Below, piece after piece: positions 1 to 6,398 of a stretch of 20,705 nucleotides of DNA. How positions within the stretch are numbered: the first letter of the stretch is position 1; each line of letters starts with the position of its first letter. The stretch spans positions 38,948-59,652 of the forward strand of contig DKIV01000010.1 of the NCBI GenBank assembly GCA_002454425.1. The letters run 5' to 3'. Below the pieces are notes generated by a model. That model had not been told where the DNA came from. It searched no databases and saw nothing but the letters and a program-made list of their open reading frames with translations. A program made the position numbers and the translations under genes. The stretch is from Sphingobacteriaceae bacterium UBA6709 (GTDB lineage: Bacteria; Bacteroidota; Bacteroidia; Sphingobacteriales; Sphingobacteriaceae).

Positions 1-139
1 CTCGAGCGTGTCTCGAGTCAGTTCCGAGTCAATCTCGAAGCAGGTAGGTAGCTGTTGGCGCGAATTGCATATTACCCCGGGTGTTTTGAAAGATGGTGTC
101 TAATAATTTATTTACGGGATGTATAGTTTTTATTCGGTT
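1..139. other. left-edge non-coding stretch
   Basis: No complete gene is visible. The first 45 bases show a weak 11-bp periodicity (units at 2-12, 13-23, 24-34, 35-45, each starting TCGAG-like) with two XhoI-type CTCGAG sites at 1-6 and 12-17. Plus-strand frame 1 is open from the window edge to a TAG at 49-51 and frame 2 to a TAA at 105-107, so the stretch could include the 3' end of an upstream gene, but too little is present to recognise one. No clear -33/-7 promoter pair was seen besides the element that overlaps the palindrome at 140-174. Confidence 0.4.
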
Positions 140-174
140 TTTGTTTTTACTTTGTATTGCAAAGTAAAAACAAA
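140..174. promoter_or_regulatory. palindromic operator overlapping promoter of the CreD module
   Basis: A perfect 15-bp inverted repeat: left arm TTTGTTTTTACTTTG (140-154), 5-bp spacer TATTG (155-159), right arm CAAAGTAAAAACAAA (160-174). The last base of the right arm is the A of the downstream ATG. The core ACTTTG-N5-CAAAGT recurs in front of creD (1109-1125). The left half contains TTACTTTG (147-154), one base off the Bacteroidota -7 element TAnnTTTG, so a bound dimer would cover the promoter. I infer that it is the operator of the winged-helix regulator encoded at 791-1093. An RNA hairpin role is possible if transcription starts further upstream. Confidence 0.7.
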
Positions 175-794
175 TGAAAGAGCAAGAGGTCTATTCAGAA
201 TTAGCATCTATACGTAACTTGATGGAGCGCTCGAGTAAGTTCATTTCTTTGAGTGGCTTTTCCGGCGTACTTGCGGGGCTATATGCTCTCGTTGGATCTT
301 TCATGGCATATGATATACTTTATCCGGGAGGATGGGCCGGTGGATTTGTTGCTCCGGTTATAGCCGGTGAGCCGGATCTGCTTATGCTTATTGCTTTGGG
401 CATAGTTGTGTTGAGCTTATCGCTGGCCACCGGAATTTGGCTGACCATTAGACAAGCGCTGAAAAGAGGGGAAAGTTATTGGAATCCGGTAAGCCGGCGT
501 TTACTTGTCAATATGTCCGCGCCCTTATTGGCCGGAGCGCTATTGTCGGTATTGATGCTATGGAATGTTAACTATGGAATGATTGTTTCGGTATGGTTAA
601 TTTTTTATGGCTTATCGTTGTTTGTTGCCGGAGAGTTTTCGATTTCAGATGTGAGATGGTTGGGAGTATGCGAGATCGTGTTGGGGCTTATCGCCGCGTG
701 TTGGCCCTTGTTGGGACTTTTATTTTTCGCCCTGGGGTTCGGACTACTTCACGTTCTTTATGGTTTAATTATGCATTTTAAGTACAAGCAGTGA
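174..794 (+). CDS. conserved six-helix membrane protein, first gene of regulator/CreD module
   Basis: A 206-residue integral membrane protein that I recognise only as the kind of small membrane protein found next to a winged-helix regulator and creD in Bacteroidota. The N-terminal 20 residues are charged and cytoplasmic-looking. About six hydrophobic segments follow, roughly at 24-48, 68-92, 108-130, 132-152, 158-178 and 180-200, and the protein ends in a short basic tail. No catalytic motif or known domain can be seen. The ATG directly abuts the palindromic operator, so the 5' leader must be very short. The stop codon overlaps the GTG start of the regulator gene (GTGA at 791-794), which implies one transcript and translational coupling. 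A role as membrane sensor or partner of the regulator is a guess from position; the biochemical function is unknown. Confidence 0.75.
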   Translation: MKEQEVYSELASIRNLMERSSKFISLSGFSGVLAGLYALVGSFMAYDILYPGGWAGGFVAPVIAGEPDLLMLIALGIVVLSLSLATGIWLTIRQALKRGESYWNPVSRRLLVNMSAPLLAGALLSVLMLWNVNYGMIVSVWLIFYGLSLFVAGEFSISDVRWLGVCEIVLGLIAACWPLLGLLFFALGFGLLHVLYGLIMHFKYKQ

Positions 795-1093
795 AGGGCC
801 TGTTAATTCATTTTGATAAGGCTTTTGAGAACCGGATTCGCCTGCAGATTATGAGCGTGCTGGTGGCTAACGACAGCTACGATTTCAACTCGCTTAAGGA
901 GCTGTTACAGGTTACCGATGGTAATCTTGCGTCCCATTTGAAAGCGCTTGAGAAAGAACAGTACATTATTGTAAATAAAGGTTTCATCGGGCGTAAGCCT
1001 AACACGCAATACGCGGTTTCAAAAAAGGGACGGGAAGCTTTTAAAAATCACCTTTCAGCATTGGAGCAATTGATCAATCAGCAAAAGACATAA
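791..1093 (+). CDS. winged-helix transcriptional regulator (HTH_34-like)
   Basis: A 100-residue single-domain DNA-binding protein. The order fits a MarR/ArsR-like winged helix: helix 1 (FENRIRLQIMSVL), then helix-turn-helix with LKELLQVTDGNLASHLKALE as the turn and recognition helix (about 36-55), then a beta wing centred on GFIGRKPNTQYAVSKKG, then a C-terminal amphipathic helix suited to dimerisation. There is no ligand or metal site such as the ArsR cysteine motif. The GTG start is chosen because it gives a 4-bp GTGA overlap with the preceding membrane-protein gene and retains the conserved N-terminus. Two copies of the same palindrome lie upstream of its operon and upstream of creD, so it is probably a dimeric repressor that controls itself and creD. 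The signal it responds to is not visible. Confidence 0.85.
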   Translation: MKGLLIHFDKAFENRIRLQIMSVLVANDSYDFNSLKELLQVTDGNLASHLKALEKEQYIIVNKGFIGRKPNTQYAVSKKGREAFKNHLSALEQLINQQKT

Positions 1094-1108
1094 TTTTTTT
1101 ACCCTTCA

Positions 1109-1125
1109 ACTTTGTAATTCAAAGT
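1109..1125. promoter_or_regulatory. second copy of the palindromic operator, upstream of creD
   Basis: ACTTTG (1109-1114), 5-bp spacer TAATT, CAAAGT (1120-1125): the same core and spacing as in the operator at 140-174, although the outer arms are not conserved. The overlapping octamer CAACTTTG (1107-1114) is one base off TAnnTTTG, again placing the site on a probable -7 element. It lies 18 bases before the creD ATG and 15 bases after the regulator stop. Confidence 0.7.
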
Positions 1126-1143
1126 ACTTTTAATAATAAAAAC

Positions 1144-2526
1144 ATGAAAAATCAATTAGAGAATTATCTGGGCCCCATGCGCCTTAATTATGCGAAGCTG
1201 GGCTTATTCGTGAAGTTCGGGTTAGTGGGAGTATTGACCCTGATTCTGCTGGTGCCATCTGCCTTGGTGCAGAATTTGATTCAGGAACGCCAGCAACGTA
1301 AGGAAGAGGTGGTTAATGAGATTTCGGATAAGTGGGCCGCGGCGCAGTTGGTGGAGGGGCCGGTAATGGTGATACCCTACAGGAAAATGGTAGTCACGCA
1401 GGTGGAAGGACAGAAACCGGTGTATAAGGAAGAAGAACGCAATATTTACCTGCTTCCAGAGGTGCTCAACTTTCAGGGGACCAGCAGTACTGAAATCAGG
1501 CATCGGAGTATTTTCGAGGCTTCGGTATATACCGCGATGGTTCGGGTGTCGGGCAAGTTTGGTGCTTTGGATCTTAAGTCGGAAGGCATTCAAAGTGATG
1601 CGATTTTATGGTCGAAGGCGAAGGTCGTTGTCGGTCTAAGCGACTTGAAGGGACTGAAGAACTATCCGAAACTTACACTTGGCGGACGGAATTATGAGAT
1701 CGTCTCTGATTTTGCCGGCAAGAAGATGTTTAGTAATAATCTGATGGCGCAGGCTGATTTAACAAAGGAAGCTTCTTCTTCTCTTTCTTTCGGGTTTAAC
1801 CTGGAATTAAAAGGTACAAATGCGATTCGGTTTCGGCATTTAGGAAAGCTGACCCAGGCAACGATGAAAGGAAATTGGGCCAGTCCGGGATTTTCAGGGC
1901 GCTATTTGCCTGAGAAGAGAGTGCTCAGCGACTCCGGATTTACAGCTAGCTGGCGCATGTCATATTTTGATCGACCTTTTTCACAACAGTCGGTAGATGA
2001 GCCTTTCGTTTTTGACAAGCACGCCGATAAGGGAGTGTTCGGAGTAAAGTTCGTCACCCCCGTTGATCAATATCAAATGACGATGCGTTCAGCGAAATAT
2101 GCTATTCTGATTATCGTGCTCACCTTTATTGCTCTTTATTTCGCGGAAACACTTTCCGGTAAGGGGTTAGCACTTCATTGCTATCTTCTTATAGGTAGTT
2201 CTTTAGTCGTTTATTATGTTCTTCTGTTATCAATCTCCGAATATTTGGGATTCACGGCTGCTTATTGTATCGCATCGGGCTCAGTGATATTGATGGTATC
2301 CTTGTTTTTAGCCGGGATGTTAAGAAGCCGGACCTTAGCATTCAGCTTCGCCGCGATACTTAGTTTTTATTATGCCTTTATCTACGGTTTAATCCGGATG
2401 CAGGATGGGGCGCTGCTTGTTGGAAGTGTCGCTTTATTTGTCATAATTTCAATACTTATGTACATGGCGGTACGCGCGGAACATCGTAGGTCTGAAGACT
2501 TGCGCAGGCAGGTGGAAGGCGTGTAA
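1144..2526 (+). CDS. creD: CreD family inner-membrane protein
   Basis: A 460-residue protein with the CreD architecture: one N-terminal membrane helix (about 22-45), a large extracytoplasmic beta-rich domain (about 50-315) and five to six closely spaced C-terminal helices (about 318-445), ending in a basic cytoplasmic tail. Length is close to the roughly 450 residues of the enterobacterial protein. In Gammaproteobacteria CreD is the output of the CreBC two-component system and affects envelope integrity, colicin tolerance and beta-lactam responses; its molecular activity is not established. No creBC pair is present here. Instead a winged-helix regulator precedes it and a copy of the operator lies just upstream, so control is probably by that repressor. 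Translation starts at an ATG after an A-rich leader without a Shine-Dalgarno site. Confidence 0.88.
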   Translation: MKNQLENYLGPMRLNYAKLGLFVKFGLVGVLTLILLVPSALVQNLIQERQQRKEEVVNEISDKWAAAQLVEGPVMVIPYRKMVVTQVEGQKPVYKEEERNIYLLPEVLNFQGTSSTEIRHRSIFEASVYTAMVRVSGKFGALDLKSEGIQSDAILWSKAKVVVGLSDLKGLKNYPKLTLGGRNYEIVSDFAGKKMFSNNLMAQADLTKEASSSLSFGFNLELKGTNAIRFRHLGKLTQATMKGNWASPGFSGRYLPEKRVLSDSGFTASWRMSYFDRPFSQQSVDEPFVFDKHADKGVFGVKFVTPVDQYQMTMRSAKYAILIIVLTFIALYFAETLSGKGLALHCYLLIGSSLVVYYVLLLSISEYLGFTAAYCIASGSVILMVSLFLAGMLRSRTLAFSFAAILSFYYAFIYGLIRMQDGALLVGSVALFVIISILMYMAVRAEHRRSEDLRRQVEGV

Positions 2527-2568
2527 AAATAAAAGATATTCCGTTGTTTCAATTTGTTTGCTATCCGC

Positions 2569-2598
2569 TTGATAATCATAAATTAATTAGTACCTTTG
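2569..2598 (+). promoter_or_regulatory. promoter of the rpsL-rpsG-fusA-rpsJ operon
   Basis: TTG (2569-2571), 19 bp, then TACCTTTG (2591-2598): an exact match to the Bacteroidota primary sigma consensus TTG / TAnnTTTG. Transcription should begin a few bases downstream, giving an A/T-rich leader of about 50 nt before the rpsL ATG at 2657. No terminator hairpin is seen between creD and this promoter. Confidence 0.8.
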
Positions 2599-2656
2599 CG
2601 TTCCTTTTTTAGGGAAATTTTAGTAAATAAAAATTTTAAAACACAAAAAAACGTAA

Positions 2657-3070
2657 ATGCCTACTATTCAGCAATTAGTTAGGAAAGGTAGAGTAGCTCT
2701 GGAGGACAAGAGTAAATCCCCAGCGTTGGACAGCTGTCCACAGCGAAGAGGCGTGTGTACCCGTGTATACACTACTACCCCTAAGAAACCAAACTCAGCA
2801 ATGCGTAAAGTTGCACGTGTGCGTCTTACCAATGGAAAAGAAGTGAATGCTTACATCCCTGGAGAAGGTCACAACTTGCAGGAACACTCTATCGTATTGA
2901 TCCGTGGTGGTCGTGTTAAAGACTTACCAGGTGTGCGTTATCACATCATCCGTGGTGCACTGGATACATCAGGTGTTAACGGTAGAAATCAACGTCGTTC
3001 TAAATATGGTACTAAGCGTCCTAAACCAGGACAAGCAGCTGCAGCACCAGCAAAAGGTAAAAAGAAATAA
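2657..3070 (+). CDS. rpsL: 30S ribosomal protein S12
   Basis: Ribosomal protein S12 (uS12), a decoding-centre protein of the 30S subunit. The diagnostic core is present: CPQRRGVCTRVYTTTPKKPN (about 27-46), VARVRLTNGKEV, GEGHNLQEHS, and RGGRVKDLPGVRYH (83-96). The lysines whose substitution confers streptomycin resistance in other bacteria are unaltered (K43, K44 and K88 counting Met as 1), so this copy looks wild type. At 137 residues it is longer than the E. coli protein because of a C-terminal Ala/Lys-rich tail after the conserved KRPKPGQ. It is the first gene of the str-type operon, and its stop codon forms the first part of the Shine-Dalgarno sequence of rpsG. Confidence 0.98.
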   Translation: MPTIQQLVRKGRVALEDKSKSPALDSCPQRRGVCTRVYTTTPKKPNSAMRKVARVRLTNGKEVNAYIPGEGHNLQEHSIVLIRGGRVKDLPGVRYHIIRGALDTSGVNGRNQRRSKYGTKRPKPGQAAAAPAKGKKK

Positions 3071-3075
3071 GGAGG
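3068..3075 (+). promoter_or_regulatory. full-length Shine-Dalgarno site of rpsG
   Basis: TAAGGAGG is complementary to the standard 16S 3' end over eight bases and lies 9 nt before the rpsG ATG at 3085. The TAA is the rpsL stop codon. Most Bacteroidota genes, including the others in this window, lack such a site, so its strength is unusual and also supports the chosen rpsG start. Confidence 0.8.
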
Positions 3076-3084
3076 ATAATACAA

Positions 3085-3552
3085 ATGAGAAAGTCAAAAC
3101 CAAAAAAGAGGATTATCCTGCCTGATCCGAAGTTCAACGATGTGATGGTAACCCGTTTCGTAAACAACATGATGTACGACGGAAAGAAGTCTATTGCTTA
3201 TTCAATTTTCTATGATGCTGTAGAGTTAGTAGAAAAGAGAACTAGCGAAAGCGGTTTAGAAGCATGGAAGAAAGCATTGAACAATGTAATGCCAGCTGTA
3301 GAAGTAAAGTCTCGCCGTGTAGGTGGTGCTAACTTCCAGGTGCCTACAGAAGTTCGTCCTGAGCGTAAAATTGCTTTAGGAATGAAATGGTTAATCCTTT
3401 ACGCTCGCAGACGTGGTGAAAAGACCATGATGGAGAAATTAGCTGCAGAAATTATTTCAGCTGCTAAAGGTGAAGGTGCTGCTGTTAAGAAAAAGGAAGA
3501 TACGCATAAGATGGCTGAGGCTAACAAAGCATTCTCTCACTTCCGTTTCTAA
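3085..3552 (+). CDS. rpsG: 30S ribosomal protein S7
   Basis: Ribosomal protein S7 (uS7), a primary assembly protein that binds the 3' major domain of 16S rRNA in the 30S head. It has the expected 155 residues. Family landmarks are the basic N-terminus MRKSKPKKR, DPKFNDVMVTRFVNNMMYDGK (about 12-32), the central KALNNVMPAVEVKSRRVGGA segment, the PTEVRPERK loop and the C-terminal HKMAEANKAFSHFRF. It follows rpsL after 14 bases and has a full Shine-Dalgarno site, the strongest in the window. S7 is the translational autoregulator of the str operon in E. coli; whether this holds here is unknown. Confidence 0.98.
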   Translation: MRKSKPKKRIILPDPKFNDVMVTRFVNNMMYDGKKSIAYSIFYDAVELVEKRTSESGLEAWKKALNNVMPAVEVKSRRVGGANFQVPTEVRPERKIALGMKWLILYARRRGEKTMMEKLAAEIISAAKGEGAAVKKKEDTHKMAEANKAFSHFRF

Positions 3553-3558
3553 ACAATA

Positions 3559-3617
3559 AGATTACACAGATTTAAAATAGATTACACCGTAGCGCATTAC
3601 TTTGCCGCGGTGTAATC
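3559..3617 (+). promoter_or_regulatory. hairpin with two alternative 5' arms between rpsG and fusA
   Basis: The 94-bp spacer holds a perfect 10-bp inverted repeat, GATTACACCG (3580-3589) and CGGTGTAATC (3608-3617), with an 18-nt loop. An upstream direct copy of the 5' arm, AGATTACAC, lies at 3559-3567 and 3579-3587, exactly 20 bp apart, so the single 3' arm could pair with either copy. No T-tract follows, so this is not a standard terminator. The loop contains TTACTTTG (3597-3604), one base off the -7 consensus, but no -33 TTG is properly placed. Possible roles are mRNA processing, a binding site for a regulator, or a weak internal promoter. Confidence 0.5.
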
Positions 3618-3646
3618 CGTTTAAAGTCTAAAGTCAAACAAACAAG

Positions 3647-5758
3647 ATGGCAAGAGATCTAAAATATACAAGAAATATTGGTATCGCAGCTCACATCGAT
3701 GCTGGGAAAACCACTACTACTGAGCGTATTCTTTATTACGCCGGAGTAAGCCACAAAATTGGTGAGGTTCACGAAGGTGCCGCAACCATGGACTGGATGG
3801 CTCAGGAGCAGGAGCGTGGTATCACTATTACTTCAGCTGCTACAACCCTTGATTGGAAATACAGAGGCCAGTCTTACCACATGAATATCATCGATACTCC
3901 GGGACACGTTGACTTCACCGTTGAGGTTAACCGTTCACTGCGTGTATTAGATGGTTTGGTATTCTTGTTTTCTGCTGTTGATGGTGTTGAGCCTCAATCT
4001 GAAACAAACTGGCGTTTAGCGAACAACTATAACGTTCCACGTATTGGTTTCGTTAATAAAATGGACCGTTCCGGTGCTGACTTCTTAAAAGTTGTTAAGC
4101 AGGTTAAAGATATGTTAGGTAGTAATGCAGTTCCGTTGCAGTTACCTATCGGTTCTGAAGATCAGTTTAAGGGTGTTGTTGATTTGATTAACAACCGTGG
4201 TATCGTTTGGAATGAGCACGATAAAGGTATGACCTTTACTGAAGTGCCTATTCCTGAAGATATGCTGGACGAGGTTTCTGAGTGGAGAGAGAAATTATTA
4301 GAGTCTGTTGCTGAGTACGATGAGACTTTGATGGAGAAATTCTTCGACGCTCCAGAATCTATTACAGAACGTGAAGTACTTGATGCTTTGCGTCAGGCTG
4401 TATTAGATGCTAAGATCGTTCCTATGGTTTGTGGTTCATCTTTCAAAAATAAAGGTGTTCAAACCATGTTGGATTATGTAATGGAATTATTGCCTTCTCC
4501 TTTAGATTCTGAAGGTGTTGTAGGTACTAATCCTGATACTAACGAGGAAATCTTATTGAAGCCTAGCACTAGCGAGCCATTTGCAGCTTTAGCGTTTAAA
4601 ATTGCAACTGACCCATTCGTAGGTCGTTTGTGCTTCATCCGTGTTTACTCAGGTAACTTAGAGGCTGGTTCTTATATCTATAATACCCGTTCTCAGAATA
4701 AGGAACGTATCTCTCGTATCTTCCAGATGCACGCTAACAAGCAAAATCCGGTTCCTAACGTAGCTGCCGGAGATATCGCTGCTGTAGTTGGATTTAAAGA
4801 TATCAAAACAGGAGATACCCTATGTGATGAGAAGAACCCGATCGTTCTTGAATCAATGGTATTCCCTGAGCCGGTTATCGGTTTAGCTATTGAGCCTAAA
4901 ACTCAGGCTGACGTTGATAAATTAGGTATGGGATTAGCTAAACTTGCTGAAGAGGATCCTACATTCAGAGTACAAACTGACGAGGAAACTGGTCAGACAG
5001 TAATCTCTGGTATGGGTGAGCTTCACCTGGATATCTTGATTGACCGTCTTAAACGTGAGTTTAAAGTGGAAGTTAATCAGGGAGCTCCACAGGTTGCTTA
5101 CAAAGAAGCTATCACTGGAACCGTTCAACACCGTGAAACATATAAGAAACAGTCTGGTGGTCGTGGTAAGTTTGCAGACATTCAGGTAGTTATCTCTCCT
5201 GTTGACGCAGATTGGGAAAAAGGTGGTTTACAGTTTGTGAATGAAATTACAGGTGGTGCTATTCCACGTGAGTTTATTCCATCTGTTGAAAAAGGATTCG
5301 CTGCATCTATGTCAAATGGTGTGTTAGCTGGATTCCCTCTTCCTGATATGAAGGTTCGCTTAATTGATGGTTCATTCCACGCGGTCGATTCAGATTCTTT
5401 ATCTTTCGAATTAGCTGCTAAAATGGCATTCCGCGAAGCTTTACCAAAGGCTAAGCCAGTGTTGATGGAGCCAATCATGAAGATTGAAGTATTAACTCCG
5501 GAAGAAAACATGGGTGATGTTATGGGTGACCTTAACCGTCGTCGTGGTCAGCTTCAGGGTATGGATACTCGTAATGGTTCTCAGGTAATCAAAGCGATGG
5601 TTCCACTTTCTGAGATGTTTGGTTATGTAACTCAGTTACGTACCATTACTTCAGGTCGTGCAACATCAAGCATGGAATTTGATCACTACGAACCAGCTCC
5701 AAGAAACGTACAGGACGAGGTTATCGCCAAGTCTAAAGGCAAATCTGTAGGTGCATAA
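3647..5758 (+). CDS. fusA: translation elongation factor G
   Basis: Elongation factor EF-G, the ribosomal translocase GTPase, 703 residues, full length. The GTPase motifs are intact: G1 AHIDAGKT (15-22), switch I EQERGITITSAAT, G3 DTPGH, G4 NKMD, and the G5-like CGSS. The domain II beta-barrel follows (AFKIATDPFVGRLCFIRVYSG), then domain III (GMGELHLDILIDRL), domain IV (GGRGKFADIQV) and domain V (MGDVMGDLNRRRGQLQGM). The position right after rpsG marks it as the canonical EF-G of the str operon, not an EF-G2 paralogue. The codon choice is visibly that of a highly expressed gene. The start lacks a Shine-Dalgarno site. No truncation is seen. Confidence 0.98.
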   Translation: MARDLKYTRNIGIAAHIDAGKTTTTERILYYAGVSHKIGEVHEGAATMDWMAQEQERGITITSAATTLDWKYRGQSYHMNIIDTPGHVDFTVEVNRSLRVLDGLVFLFSAVDGVEPQSETNWRLANNYNVPRIGFVNKMDRSGADFLKVVKQVKDMLGSNAVPLQLPIGSEDQFKGVVDLINNRGIVWNEHDKGMTFTEVPIPEDMLDEVSEWREKLLESVAEYDETLMEKFFDAPESITEREVLDALRQAVLDAKIVPMVCGSSFKNKGVQTMLDYVMELLPSPLDSEGVVGTNPDTNEEILLKPSTSEPFAALAFKIATDPFVGRLCFIRVYSGNLEAGSYIYNTRSQNKERISRIFQMHANKQNPVPNVAAGDIAAVVGFKDIKTGDTLCDEKNPIVLESMVFPEPVIGLAIEPKTQADVDKLGMGLAKLAEEDPTFRVQTDEETGQTVISGMGELHLDILIDRLKREFKVEVNQGAPQVAYKEAITGTVQHRETYKKQSGGRGKFADIQVVISPVDADWEKGGLQFVNEITGGAIPREFIPSVEKGFAASMSNGVLAGFPLPDMKVRLIDGSFHAVDSDSLSFELAAKMAFREALPKAKPVLMEPIMKIEVLTPEENMGDVMGDLNRRRGQLQGMDTRNGSQVIKAMVPLSEMFGYVTQLRTITSGRATSSMEFDHYEPAPRNVQDEVIAKSKGKSVGA

Positions 5759-5767
5759 TAAACTCTT

Positions 5768-5799
5768 TACGTTATCGCGGGCTTGCCTGCGATAACGTA
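5768..5799 (+). promoter_or_regulatory. hairpin between fusA and rpsJ
   Basis: Perfect 11-bp inverted repeat, TACGTTATCGC (5768-5778) and GCGATAACGTA (5789-5799), with a 10-nt loop GGGCTTGCCT. It starts 9 bases after the fusA stop. There is no T-run after it, so it is more likely a processing, stability or attenuation element than a full terminator. The spacer continues to the rpsJ ATG at 5865 with an AGGAG at 5846-5850 that is too far (14 nt) to be a good ribosome binding site. Confidence 0.55.
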
Positions 5800-5864
5800 T
5801 TACAATTAATATAAATAACACTCCAGGTAATTAATAGCTCTTATCAGGAGTAAACATTAAAACA

Positions 5865-6170
5865 ATGAGCCAAAGAATCAGAATCAAATTGAAATCTTAC
5901 GATTACAATTTAGTTGATAAATCAGCTGAAAAGATCGTAAAGACAGTTAAACCAACAGGTGCAGTAGTTAGTGGTCCTATTCCTCTGCCAACAGAGAAGA
6001 AGATCTACACAGTATTACGTTCACCACACGTAAACAAGAAAGCTCGTGAGCAGTTCCAACTTTGCTCATACAAGAGACTTCTTGATATCTATAGCTCTAA
6101 CTCTAAGACTGTAGATGCGTTGATGAAACTTGAACTTCCTAGTGGTGTTGAAGTAGAAATCAAAGTTTAA
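5865..6170 (+). CDS. rpsJ: 30S ribosomal protein S10
   Basis: Ribosomal protein S10 (uS10), a 30S head protein that in other bacteria also binds NusB in antitermination. It is 101 residues, the usual length. Landmarks are QRIRIKLKSYDYNLVDKSAE (3-22), VSGPIPLPT, the loop YTVLRSPHVNKKAREQF that reaches into the 30S, and the C-terminal LPSGVEVEIKV. It follows fusA by 106 bp containing a hairpin. It is followed at once by a strong intrinsic terminator, so it is the last gene of this operon; rplC, rplD and the other S10-cluster genes that often follow rpsJ are not here. Confidence 0.98.
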   Translation: MSQRIRIKLKSYDYNLVDKSAEKIVKTVKPTGAVVSGPIPLPTEKKIYTVLRSPHVNKKAREQFQLCSYKRLLDIYSSNSKTVDALMKLELPSGVEVEIKV

Positions 6171-6190
6171 CTTCAGGATTTCCAAGAAAC

Positions 6191-6229
6191 AAAAGCCCGT
6201 GAGATTTTCCATATTCTCGCGGGCTTTTT
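6191..6229 (+). terminator. intrinsic terminator of the rpsL-rpsJ operon
   Basis: A 14-bp stem, AAAAGCCCGTGAGA (6191-6204) paired with TCTCGCGGGCTTTT (6215-6228) with one G-T wobble, a 10-nt loop, and a T-tract at 6225-6229. It lies 20 bases after the rpsJ stop. Confidence 0.9.
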
Positions 6230-6398
6230 AGTGCATATACTTTCAGAAATCCCCAAAATCCTCAATTGATTGGTATCCTCATAGTGTTGAAAGCGCTGTT
6301 TTTTTACACGCTTTTGTGCTCTTGAATCTCTGATAACAAGCTTTACTTTATCTTTATAGAGCGCAGATCGCCACGGTTTGCCGCTGATAGCTGTCATT

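Noticed and set aside
1..17. Two CTCGAG sites at the left edge as a cloning junction or vector remnant
   Set aside because: No vector sequence follows; the sites fit the weak 11-bp repeat and may be natural.
6378..6398. TTG start seven codons upstream for the FUSC-like gene
   Set aside because: The ATG at 6399 gives the expected basic N-terminus before the first helix, and nothing supports the TTG.
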